Below are positions 53,277 through 61,928 of a stretch of 64,000 nucleotides of DNA, in pieces. Under the pieces are notes generated by a model. The model searched no databases. It saw only the letters and a list, made by a program, of their open reading frames with translations, and was not told where the DNA came from. The translations under genes and the position numbers were made by a program. Source of the DNA: an uncultured Desulfatiglans sp. (lineage in GTDB: Bacteria; Desulfobacterota; DSM-4660; Desulfatiglandales; Desulfatiglandaceae); NCBI GenBank assembly GCA_900498135.1, contig LR026961.1:1776005-1840004 (forward strand), in the 5' to 3' direction. Numbering within the stretch: the stretch's first letter is position 1; every line of letters starts with the position of its first letter.

Positions 53277-56200
53277 TCAGGGTTCGTTGGACGAGGGCAT
53301 GCTACCGAGTGCCTGATCGAACTTACGGGCGATCAGGTACTCGAATTCTTTACCGATGAAGTCCCTGTTTTTTTTCAAAAATGATTTAATGCTATTCCAA
53401 TAGTCCACCAGATCTTCAGGATTGTGAATCGTCAGGAGAATGTTCTCGATCTCTGTCAATTTTTCCCGCCTCAGATTGTCCTTCCTCAATTCATAGAGGT
53501 CGTTCAGCCGTTGCTTTTGCTCTTCGAGAAGGCCGATTTCCCACGAGCGGTCTGCAAGATCACGGAATATCGCGTGCATTTCACCAAAGTCGTGGCATAA
53601 AGTCATTTGCCTGTCCGCCTGATGCACCAGCATGTCCGTGATTTCCGTCAATCGCTTTTCATAAGACCTTTCGAGACTCAGCTCATAATCGTCCGTTTGA
53701 AAGGGATATCTCCTCAGCGATCTGAGGCTGTAGTGGAAATAGTCCTTGAGTTGATCTATTTTATCGATACTTTGCATGTATGCGATTTTTTCTTCGGTAT
53801 CGAGCTGGTCTCTGAAGTCGACGGAGAGGGTATTGGGGAACTCCTGCTTTCTTAAAATGAGGTCGGTCTTGCTGGTCAACAGCCGTTCCAGTCCCTGCCT
53901 GTCGTTCCAGATCTTTTCGATCGAGATGCTGTGAAGATAATCGTTCAAGGCTTCGTATCGTTTGTCGATTGTCCGGCTGACTGGATAAAAATTCAGGAAG
54001 AGCGGCTTTTTCTGGGGGAATGCGCGTTTGGCGACCAGGAGCGCCAGGGTAAGGAGCTTGATCTGGTTGTCATAACTCAAAAAGTTGCTTACGCGTTCAT
54101 ACCAGAAGATGCGGATTTCGTCGTCGACGAGGTGGTTGAGCAGAAAATGGCGGAGCGATTCGGGAAGGGTCTGGAGCGTGTTGTAGATTCTAAGGGCCTC
54201 GAAGGACTCTCTTTCGAAGGTCGCGTATCCGATGCTGGTGAATTTGTGCCGTTTGTAAATGTACTCCAGAGGCGTCTTCAGGACGAGATTGGCTATATCG
54301 ATGAATTCCACATATCGGATGCCGCGCAGACGCAGGATACGTTCGACCGAAAAAATCATCTTGCCGGCCGAGACGCGCTTCGTTTTAGGCAGTTTTTCCC
54401 ATCGGGTCGATTCGAGATAATCCCAAGGGGTTGTTTCCTCCGTCAGCCCGGTCTGCTGATACTCTTCAAGGGCGAAAAAGATCCCGCCGCGCAGAGCGAA
54501 ACGCTCCTCGACAGCTTGGGACAGAGTGGTTTTCCCGTCCAGGATTTCATGGCAGAGGGTTCGCGTGCGAAACATCCAGTCAGCGAGGTCTTCAAGAAGG
54601 AGGTCTTCCCGGATGGCTGAGAGCATGATGAAGGAGAGCACGAAAAAGGCGTCGAAAATAAGCGGGTCGCCGGTTTGGAGGACATGCCGGATAGCCAGGA
54701 AAGAAAACTCCCCCCGCAGGATATGGTGCAGCAGGCTGTGGTGCCTTACCAGGAAAATGAGGGCGTTCAATTCCTCCGTGTCCATTCCATAGCGCTGATC
54801 CAGGGGTTCATGGGAGAGGATGTAGGCGCCGGCGTCCCCCAGATCCCCGGGGTTGATCAGACCATGGTATTTCTCCCGCAGTTCGGGGATCCGCCCGATG
54901 TCCTGCATGATGAACGCCTTGACAAGGGCCCTGAATACGGGGCGATTTTCTCCTATACGGGCCACCGTTCTTTCCAGTTCTTCGATCTGGGGTTCGCTCG
55001 TCCCAATAATGCCGGTAGCCATCGGTCCGAACTCTTTTTTGGCGAGCTTGTGCAGAACGGACACGTCATGGAACGCCTCTTTCTGGTGCGTAAAAAGGGC
55101 CTGAAGTTTCTTGGTGGTGGCGATGATGTAGTGGAGTATCGGCGACTTCAGGTAAATATGACCAGACAGATCCGCCTTTTCGAGGGCGGTTAGCTCCGGC
55201 AGAACGAAAGCGAGCAGATGAGGTGCATACTGGTGAAGGAGATCCAGGTTCGTGTAAACCTCGTCTGGCTTGAAAATGTTTTTCAAAAAGTTTGAGCGCA
55301 GATTCTCTTTCAACTCTTCGGCCCGGCTGAACCAGCGTCGTTGCCGGGCAGGAAGCTGCAGGGCCTGTGTTTCATTCTGTTCCGTGATTCTCTGGTGGCT
55401 TTGACAAAAGCTTTCGATGTTGGAAAAAAGTGCGTCGAGGGCCTCGAGCTCTTCTAGGGGAATGTTCGAAAGGTAGCTTCCCTCGAGCTGTGCCGCGAGA
55501 ACCTGCAGCTCCCGGGTGTCCCGCTCTATGTCGATGTATGAGATCTCGAGAGAGTGAAAACGTTCGTTGACCCTGAATTGGAATCCGGTTCCAATGACGA
55601 AGGATGTTTTGGCCAGATAAAGCTGTCGGCTGAACTGGCGCAGGAAAGCTGGGCTGAGATATTGGGTGTTGATGGTGCGCACTTCTTTTTCAACTCTCCT
55701 GACCCGTTTTTCGGCATCGGCTGTTTCGAGGTCCGCCAGGATGGGATTGAAGTTGACGATTTCGTTTCGGGTGATATGCACGCTGATCCATAGGAGAATG
55801 TATACGAGGCGGCTTTCCATGCGCTGGAAAAGATGACCGGTTCCATGGAACTCGATGCCGAAGAACTTGCGGTAGAACTCGGGGGCCTGAATGGGGTCCG
55901 ATTTCAGATAAGCGGATTCGAATTCCTCCAGGGTTTCGACGAATTGAATAGCGTTCTCTATCCTGAGGGTTCTTTTGGGATCGTAGTCAGCTAGAACCTC
56001 CTTTTCCATGGGGCCTTTGTGGCAGAGTTCCTGCCAGTTTTCCATAAATTCAAAATGATTCATCATTTTGAGGCTTTTGCGGACGATCTTGCTCTTGATT
56101 CCCCCCATGGAGGTGATTTTTTCGTCGAGGAGACGGTCCCAGTCAAGTTCGCGGTTGGTCACGATCCGGACGGTGTATTCATAGAGTTCGAACAGCTCCA

Positions 56201-58001
56201 ACAACTGCTCCGAAGGCATCGGAGACTGGCGGGCCGCCTCTGTTTCAGCCATGGTCATCAGGCGACAATAACGGAGGAGGTTGACCGCCTGTTTGGGTTC
56301 CAGGGGCCTGGCCAGATCGGACAGGGGTTTCAGGGCCTTTTCGTTCATCTTTCCCGAGATGACGCGTCCCATGGCGCTGTGGCTCAATACGATGAGGGCG
56401 ATTTCCCGCAGCTCATGGTGCGAAAAACCGAAAAAACGAAGATAGGGAAGGTTTTTCAAAACGCGGGTCCGGGAGCCTTCGATGCCGTCGGGATTCAGGT
56501 ATTCGCGTATTTTCTTGAGACGGTTGATCTTCTGGATCAATTTGAGGGCATCGTTCAAGGCGGGATGACGCCGGGCCTTGTTCTCGAGGGGCTGTCGAAG
56601 ACGGTCGATGTAAATTTGAGGACTACCTTTGTATTTTCCTTTCTTGAGTTTGTCGAGCACCCTGAGAGTCCGCAGCACGTATTCGAAGGAGTCTCTATAG
56701 TCGGCCAACAGTTCCGTCTGGCACCCGATCAGCCTGGATTCCGAGACCTCTTCGACGATTTTGGCTATCTCGGGCTCGATGACTTTTTTCTGGCCCAAAT
56801 AATTGATCAGATAATCCGGTGCGTAATCTTTGCATGAGAAGCGCTCCGCCCAATCTTCGGCTACATAGTCGGGGACGAGTGGTTTGAGGAAGATCTTATC
56901 GAAGAAAATGGAGACCGTTCGCTCCCAGTTTTTGGCCTGATTGCGGAGAAGGGCGGGTTCTGCAAATTCAAAATCAAAATAGGGAAGGGTTTCAATCTCC
57001 TCAACCGATATTTCATCAATCGGTTTGCCTTTGGTGAGGTGGTCGAGGACTTCTTGTTCGATATAGAGGCCGCTCAAATAATTCTGAAAATCAGAAATAT
57101 TAATAAGGCTTTTGGATCCGTTGAACTTGTATCTCTTCTTCGTCTTGAAAATATGCGTAAATAAGGCGAACTTTTTTAATTCTCTTAATGTTCTGAGAGT
57201 TACTTCCGTGGTGCGATTGGTTTTTTCAGTATGATATTTTGCAATTATGAAGATTTCACCGTTGTCTTTCAATAGGCGATACACATGCGCTAAAATATAG
57301 ATCGCATATTGATCAAGCCTCCTCCTCGATAGCATTTCGCGGGATAATGCGCTGAATTTTTCAAAAAGAATGATTTCGTAAATATCACTTGTGAATAAAA
57401 TAAGATCGAAAGTTATATTGAGGTTTATCAATGTATCAATCGAATCTATTACGATAAATTCATGATCTTTGAAAGCGAGGATGATTTCATTAATGACAAG
57501 GTCATCCTGTTGTCCAATGATGCCGATCGTGCTGTGTTCTTTTAGAAATTTCTTTTTGCTGTGATACTCGATGACTCTTCCGATTTGATAGACTCTCGAG
57601 CGGATATGAGCAAGGGTGTTCGATAGAATGTGGAAAGGGATGAGATAATAGGGCCGCCCGAGGCTCGAAAAACGAATCAAAAGTCCGATCCGTTTGTAGA
57701 TTTGATTGATTCTCTTGAAGTTTTTGCGAATGTCTTCAGGGTTGTCGAGATCGATGGATTGAAGGAATTCTACATCATCGTCGTCGAGGCGGTCGTATAT
57801 CTCGAAAAGGCCCAATCCATAAGCATTGCCGCCGAAACGGCTTTGCAATTGCGACGGGTGTTTGAGAGACGGAAATGTCCCCAGAACGATATCTGCCGGG
57901 TCGATGCCTAGAGAAGCGTATTCTTCAGGGCGGATCGGTTTGAAGGAGCTTTCTTCGAGGAGGTGTTCCGTAGAGAACGATTCATTGGGATCCATTTTCA
58001 C
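53277..58001 (-). CDS. Giant 1574-residue protein of unknown function
   Basis: No family is recognised with certainty. Residues about 158-300 (HSTIGIIGQQDDLVINEI, FDLILFTSDIYEI, LLKDNGEIFIIAKYH) look like a degenerate SAM-methyltransferase fold lacking the glycine loop. Residues about 1025-1130 (FIMQDIGRI, GDAGAYILSHE, NALIFLVRHHSLLHHILRGE) look like the HD domain of GlnD-type uridylyltransferases, with the first His-Asp altered to Gln-Asp. Much of the rest is helical, and no membrane segment or signal peptide is seen. It overlaps the upstream livM-like gene by 20 bases. The N-terminal coding part (57.0-57.6 kb) is distinctly AT-richer than its neighbours. Confidence 0.75.
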   Translation of the reverse strand: MKMDPNESFSTEHLLEESSFKPIRPEEYASLGIDPADIVLGTFPSLKHPSQLQSRFGGNAYGLGLFEIYDRLDDDDVEFLQSIDLDNPEDIRKNFKRINQIYKRIGLLIRFSSLGRPYYLIPFHILSNTLAHIRSRVYQIGRVIEYHSKKKFLKEHSTIGIIGQQDDLVINEIILAFKDHEFIVIDSIDTLINLNITFDLILFTSDIYEIILFEKFSALSREMLSRRRLDQYAIYILAHVYRLLKDNGEIFIIAKYHTEKTNRTTEVTLRTLRELKKFALFTHIFKTKKRYKFNGSKSLINISDFQNYLSGLYIEQEVLDHLTKGKPIDEISVEEIETLPYFDFEFAEPALLRNQAKNWERTVSIFFDKIFLKPLVPDYVAEDWAERFSCKDYAPDYLINYLGQKKVIEPEIAKIVEEVSESRLIGCQTELLADYRDSFEYVLRTLRVLDKLKKGKYKGSPQIYIDRLRQPLENKARRHPALNDALKLIQKINRLKKIREYLNPDGIEGSRTRVLKNLPYLRFFGFSHHELREIALIVLSHSAMGRVISGKMNEKALKPLSDLARPLEPKQAVNLLRYCRLMTMAETEAARQSPMPSEQLLELFELYEYTVRIVTNRELDWDRLLDEKITSMGGIKSKIVRKSLKMMNHFEFMENWQELCHKGPMEKEVLADYDPKRTLRIENAIQFVETLEEFESAYLKSDPIQAPEFYRKFFGIEFHGTGHLFQRMESRLVYILLWISVHITRNEIVNFNPILADLETADAEKRVRRVEKEVRTINTQYLSPAFLRQFSRQLYLAKTSFVIGTGFQFRVNERFHSLEISYIDIERDTRELQVLAAQLEGSYLSNIPLEELEALDALFSNIESFCQSHQRITEQNETQALQLPARQRRWFSRAEELKENLRSNFLKNIFKPDEVYTNLDLLHQYAPHLLAFVLPELTALEKADLSGHIYLKSPILHYIIATTKKLQALFTHQKEAFHDVSVLHKLAKKEFGPMATGIIGTSEPQIEELERTVARIGENRPVFRALVKAFIMQDIGRIPELREKYHGLINPGDLGDAGAYILSHEPLDQRYGMDTEELNALIFLVRHHSLLHHILRGEFSFLAIRHVLQTGDPLIFDAFFVLSFIMLSAIREDLLLEDLADWMFRTRTLCHEILDGKTTLSQAVEERFALRGGIFFALEEYQQTGLTEETTPWDYLESTRWEKLPKTKRVSAGKMIFSVERILRLRGIRYVEFIDIANLVLKTPLEYIYKRHKFTSIGYATFERESFEALRIYNTLQTLPESLRHFLLNHLVDDEIRIFWYERVSNFLSYDNQIKLLTLALLVAKRAFPQKKPLFLNFYPVSRTIDKRYEALNDYLHSISIEKIWNDRQGLERLLTSKTDLILRKQEFPNTLSVDFRDQLDTEEKIAYMQSIDKIDQLKDYFHYSLRSLRRYPFQTDDYELSLERSYEKRLTEITDMLVHQADRQMTLCHDFGEMHAIFRDLADRSWEIGLLEEQKQRLNDLYELRKDNLRREKLTEIENILLTIHNPEDLVDYWNSIKSFLKKNRDFIGKEFEYLIARKFDQALGSMPSSNEP

Positions 58002-59148
58002 CCTTTGGGAGAGACTTAAAAAGGTTGTTTACGCTTGAAAAATCTCGTTCAGCCCTGAGTTTGATGTCGGATTTCGGGGGCAAAGGCCAGGCTTTCAAGG
58101 CGGAAACAAAACGCTCCCAGACAGCTCCCAACCCGTCGGGTTGCCGGATGGAACAAATGATCATGAATAGGATGGCGGCTGTTTCCCAGACAGGGAAGGT
58201 AAAATGGGGGCAAAGGCTGCCGGATGCGGCTGAGAGTGGCCGGCTTGCGGAGCCGAGTACTTCGGAAAAAAGGATCAGGAAGGAGGCGCTGAAAAAGGGA
58301 CCGATCAGCCGCCCCATGCCTCCGAAAAGTACCAGCAGGATCAGTAGGAGGGATAATGGGACTCCGAAGTTATGCACCGTCGGCAACCCATAAAGCAAAA
58401 AGAAAAGACCGCCTGCCATGCCGGCGCAGAAAGCGCAGATAGAAAAGCCCAGGCATCTCAGAGGCCATTCCTGGATACCGGCTGCCGCAGCCAAACGGCG
58501 GTCTTCACGCAGGCTCCTGAGGGCCCTCCCATAGCGCGTGTGAAGGAGATTCTGGAGCAGGAGGGTGATCAGCAGGGCGGTGAGAATCGCCACGATCATC
58601 AGGGATGATTGAGCGTCAGGCTTGAACGATGCTGAAGAAGGCACCAAAGGTAAGACCGTTTGATTCCAGAGAAAGCCGTGTTTTGAAAGGAGGGCCAGTC
58701 CATGCGTGATGAGAAGTTGCGCCAGGAGGGTCACTGCGGCAATATGAAAGGTCTTGAGACGAGCCGAAGGCCACCCGAAGAGCAGGAAACTCAAAGCGGC
58801 GGCGCTTGTTCCTCCGGCAGGCAGGGCAAGCCAGAAAGGGATAGCGAGCTTTTCAAGGAAAAACATCGTGGCGACGGCACCTGTACCAAATAAGGCACCC
58901 TGGCAAAAAGAAACCTGTGCAGAGAGTCCGATCAGGAAATTGAGTCCCTGAGCCGCAAGCGCGTAGATGGAAATTCTGGCAAAAAGAGACAGTCCGTTTC
59001 CAGGTGCCCATATGAGAAGGGTAAAGCTGATCAGGCCGAGAGGCAGCAGAAAATGCAGGGTTGTCGAGGAGCGCCGAATCGGGTGAATGATCCGAGAAGC
59101 GAGGGCTAGATCAGAACCGCTGTCTTTTTCTGCCTTTCGATAGGACAT
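57982..59148 (-). CDS. LivM-like branched-chain ABC transporter permease
   Basis: The ATG at 59148 gives 388 residues; a longer frame from 59298 is repeat sequence. The protein has about ten membrane segments and the Liv permease hallmarks LAAQGLNFLIGLSAQVSFCQGALFGTGA and RYGRALRSLREDRRLAAAAGI (the coupling helix). The C-terminal 70 residues are hydrophilic. No LivH partner or binding protein is in the window. Neighbouring acyl-CoA synthetase genes suggest transport of an organic acid rather than an amino acid. Its 3' end overlaps the giant protein start. Confidence 0.88.
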   Translation of the reverse strand: MSYRKAEKDSGSDLALASRIIHPIRRSSTTLHFLLPLGLISFTLLIWAPGNGLSLFARISIYALAAQGLNFLIGLSAQVSFCQGALFGTGAVATMFFLEKLAIPFWLALPAGGTSAAALSFLLFGWPSARLKTFHIAAVTLLAQLLITHGLALLSKHGFLWNQTVLPLVPSSASFKPDAQSSLMIVAILTALLITLLLQNLLHTRYGRALRSLREDRRLAAAAGIQEWPLRCLGFSICAFCAGMAGGLFFLLYGLPTVHNFGVPLSLLLILLVLFGGMGRLIGPFFSASFLILFSEVLGSASRPLSAASGSLCPHFTFPVWETAAILFMIICSIRQPDGLGAVWERFVSALKAWPLPPKSDIKLRAERDFSSVNNLFKSLPKGENGSQ

Positions 59149-59175
59149 GTGTATCAGGCCTGAAGGGTTAATGAG

Positions 59176-59450
59176 TTTCCATCCGGAAATGGTCTTTTTG
59201 GCCAGTCTCGGCGTCAATCTGCACGTTTGCTTGTGCGGCGACCTGCAGGTCGCCTCCGCGCAAACGCTTGATTTCCTTGATATTGGCCAAAAATCCACCT
59301 TTCCGGATTGGAGATTCGGTTCTATCGGGATCTCATTTCCGCATGGATCTAATGGGTCTCTCGTGCGGAAACGGTCTTTGTGTCGCCATATAAGGAAAAG
59401 CGCTGTCTGATGCCGGCAGCGGCCAAAAGGCCCATTTTCGGGCGGAAATC
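59176..59450 (-). repeat. Palindromic intergenic repeat, best-preserved copy, plus a second diverged unit
   Basis: The main unit (59176-59349) reads TTTCCATCCGGAAATGGTCT at the left, has the perfect centre GGCGACCTGCAGGTCGCC (59237-59254) and ends CATTTCCGCATGGATC. The two halves can pair over most of about 130 bases. A second diverged unit (59362-59450) ends GGGCGGAAATC, where it meets the stop codon of the truncated synthetase gene. The main unit lies 27 bases upstream of the livM-like ATG. Confidence 0.9.
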
Positions 59451-60678
59451 AACAGGGCATTCCGTATCCGTCTTCAAGCGGGTGCCCCCGCATCTCTCGT
59501 AAGGGTATGCCATAGGCCCTCAAAAAGTCCAGGGTTTGTCTCTTCAAAGGGGTGCCGTGTGTGTAGGCGGCTCGGCAGGCGGCAAGGCCGGTCCGCGCCT
59601 TCAGCGGTCCGCAGAGCAGATGGCGAAGGGTCCAGCGCAAGACGGTTTTGAGGCTCGAGGTCCGCCCGAAGGAGGCTGTCTCGGGGTCGCCGGCGCTGAG
59701 AGCAAGATTGAGCGCATGAAGCCTTCTCAACACGGGTGTGCCGCCTTCTACGGCGAGTCGGATTTGTGCGGCGAATTCCTGCCAGAAGGTGGATCTCGCG
59801 ACGATGACATCAGGGTGGATCAAACCAAGGTCTTCGGCGAGTGTTTCAGGCGTTTCAGGGAAGTGGATCAGCATCCCCGCACAGGTGGCGACCGCAAGAG
59901 ACCAGAATTGCTCCACTGAAGATGGTGCAGGTTCGAAAGATGCCCAGTTCGCCCCGGAAAGCCACGGTATGGCCTTCAGCCAGGCTGCTGCAGGAACAAT
60001 CAGGCCTCGATGCGTCACAGGGACCAGGGGCGGAACTGCACCCGCCGAATCCCTCAAAATCAGGCTGGCTTGGTCGTCCGGTTTTCCCTCCCACAATTCT
60101 TTGATAAAAAGATCTGGCTGAGCTGTGTCGATTTCTCCACCCATCTCGATGACTTCAGCTAGCCCGATCAGCCAAGGATTGTCCCAGTACGGGTGAGTCA
60201 GGCTTGGGTCGACATAGATCACCCGCTTCAAAGAGGTGAGATCCTTTCGATAAAGCAGCAAACGATCGATTCCGCCATATCCTGATGCAACAAGCAGAGA
60301 AACGTGAGTCCTTCTCAAACATTCCAGTGTGCCGTTGGACAAGGGGCCGCTCGGCAAAGAGACACTGGTGCAGCCGAGGGCTTGGGCCGCAAGGGTGCAG
60401 AAAAGCCATTCCGACTGGTTGCTCAGGAGGATCGCTATCTTTTCTCCGCGCCGCACCCCAAGAGCGATGAATCCGAGGGCGATCCTTCTGGTGTAGTGCA
60501 GATATTGACGCGTGGAATACGTTTCCCAGTGACCCAGGCGTTTTTCCTTGATGGCGGGATGGCCATCGATGGGGTCCTCGGCCTGCCGCCAAAGGATTTG
60601 GGGCAGAGTAAATCGGGTCAGTACTGCAAGGTTTTCGATGTCGGATACCGGATTCAATCTGCAGCTCCGTTCTGCCAT
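59449..60678 (-). pseudogene. Truncated AMP-dependent acyl-CoA synthetase
   Basis: The N-terminal region matches long-chain acyl-CoA synthetases (ALGVRRGEKIAILLSNQSEWLFCTLAAQALGCTSVSL). However, the AMP-binding TSGTTGxPK loop reads RDSAGAVPPLVPV, and the frame ends at YGMPC, just where the YGxTE motif and the C-terminal 200 or so residues should follow. The stop codon falls on the edge of a repeat unit. The protein therefore lacks both substrate loops and is unlikely to be active. The start is the ATG at 60678; a TTG at 60708 with AGGAGG further upstream is an alternative. The gene sits between livG-like and livM-like genes, as complete synthetases do in related clusters. Confidence 0.75.
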
Positions 60679-60688
60679 GTTCAGATGT

Positions 60689-61534
60689 TCAAGCAGAAAA
60701 ATGTGCAAAAAGCGGTTCGGGGCCTCCTAAATAGGAATCGAGCACGCGGGGATGATTCTGGATGAATTCCGGCGCCCCTTCGGCGAGCTTGGCACCGAAG
60801 TCCAGGACGACTATCCTTTCGGCGAGTTCAAGCACCCGGTTCATATCATTTTCGACCAGAAGAATGGTTTGGCCGCAGATGCGGTTCAGTTCACGGAGTA
60901 CATGCCCTATGAAATCCTTTTCGGAGGGAGAGAGACCCGAGAAGGGTTCGTCCAGGACAAGAAGCTTGGGCTGCATGGCCAAAGCTCTGGCCAGGTCGAT
61001 GCGCTTTTTGAGAAAGATCGGAAGATCCCGGACCGCTGTTTTCCTGTAGGGTTGAAGACCCAGAAAATCCAAAAGTTCTTCGACGATCCTCAAATGGTGG
61101 GCCTCTTCCCTTTTGACTGATTTAGTGAAGAAGAAGGCCTGCCGCAGCAGATATCGGCCATGGATGTGCCTTGCGCTCAAAATACTGCAGAGTACGCTGT
61201 TTCTTGAGTGGAGCCGGGTTTCCTGGTAGGTCCTGGCAATCCCCATTTCTGCAATTTTATGGGGAGGCAAGTGATGGATATCCCGGCCGTTGAAAAGGAT
61301 CCGACCTTCTTGAGGGCGGGAAAAACCCGTCAGGCAGTTGACGAGGGAGGATTTCCCGGCTCCGTTCGGTCCGACCAGGCCGACGAGTTCTCCTTGCTTG
61401 AGTGAAAAGGCAACCCTCTGCAGAGCTGGGATCCCTTCAAAGCGCAGGGTGACGTTTAAAAGCTCGAGATCCGCTTCTTTGCGAGCGGCAAGGCCCATCG
61501 TGTAAATACTCAACTTTGTTTTAAGGGCGCGCAT
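60689..61534 (-). CDS. LivG-like ABC transporter ATPase
   Basis: This 281-residue ATPase has Walker A GLVGPNGAGKSSLVNCL, the Liv-type segment GIARTYQETRLHS as Q loop, the signature region DLPIFLKKRIDLARALA (a Liv variant of LSGGQ) and Walker B LLVLDEPFSGLSPSE. The start could also be the ATG at 61498, just before the conserved domain; neither has a strong ribosome site. It should energise the permease encoded at 57982-59148. A LivF partner is missing. Confidence 0.88.
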   Translation of the reverse strand: MRALKTKLSIYTMGLAARKEADLELLNVTLRFEGIPALQRVAFSLKQGELVGLVGPNGAGKSSLVNCLTGFSRPQEGRILFNGRDIHHLPPHKIAEMGIARTYQETRLHSRNSVLCSILSARHIHGRYLLRQAFFFTKSVKREEAHHLRIVEELLDFLGLQPYRKTAVRDLPIFLKKRIDLARALAMQPKLLVLDEPFSGLSPSEKDFIGHVLRELNRICGQTILLVENDMNRVLELAERIVVLDFGAKLAEGAPEFIQNHPRVLDSYLGGPEPLFAHFSA

Positions 61535-61709
61535 CGCAGGACCGGTCTGTCATCGCAGCCTGTATAGGGTTTGGCGCGTCTCCGTGATGGAGGAAGGTTC
61601 AACAGGTCCGCATGCAGCATCAGAAATGCCACGAGACCCGCCGTATATCATCGCCGCTTCACCACATTCAAGGGGTTGAAACTCAGAGGCAAAACCTGTT
61701 TCTGGACGG

Positions 61710-61738
61710 AAACTAGTGAATCCGATGTTCTCTGTCAA
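61710..61738 (-). promoter_or_regulatory. Possible promoter of the liv-like genes
   Basis: A perfect TTGACA (61733-61738 on the reverse strand) is followed after 17 bases by TAGTTT. The -10 is weak. No gene is seen in 61535-61875. Confidence 0.3.
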
Positions 61739-61875
61739 GAATAATCATCCGGAAAAAGGGGTGAGCGCCGCCTCCGGCAAGCATTCCCTCCTTGTTGGTC
61801 TCGGGGAGTCATTCTGTAAAATTCTCATAGAAGCGATGGCGGAAAGACAAAAAAGGAAAAAAGTGTAAAAAAATG

Positions 61876-61906
61876 AAAAAGGGCGGTTTTCAAAACCGCC
61901 CTTTTT
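61876..61906 (-). terminator. Rho-independent terminator after the acyl-CoA synthetase gene
   Basis: AAAAAGGGCGGTTTT and AAAACCGCCCTTTTT form a perfect 15-base-pair inverted repeat around one base, with T-runs on both strands. It lies 22 bases past the synthetase stop and would stop transcription in either direction. Confidence 0.9.
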
Positions 61907-61928
61907 CAAGATGGTTCATGGAATTCCG

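Noticed and set aside
53090..53359. Small forward gene after the Hdr operon
   Set aside because: It overlaps the 3' ends of two supported genes, has no ribosome site and no recognisable sequence.
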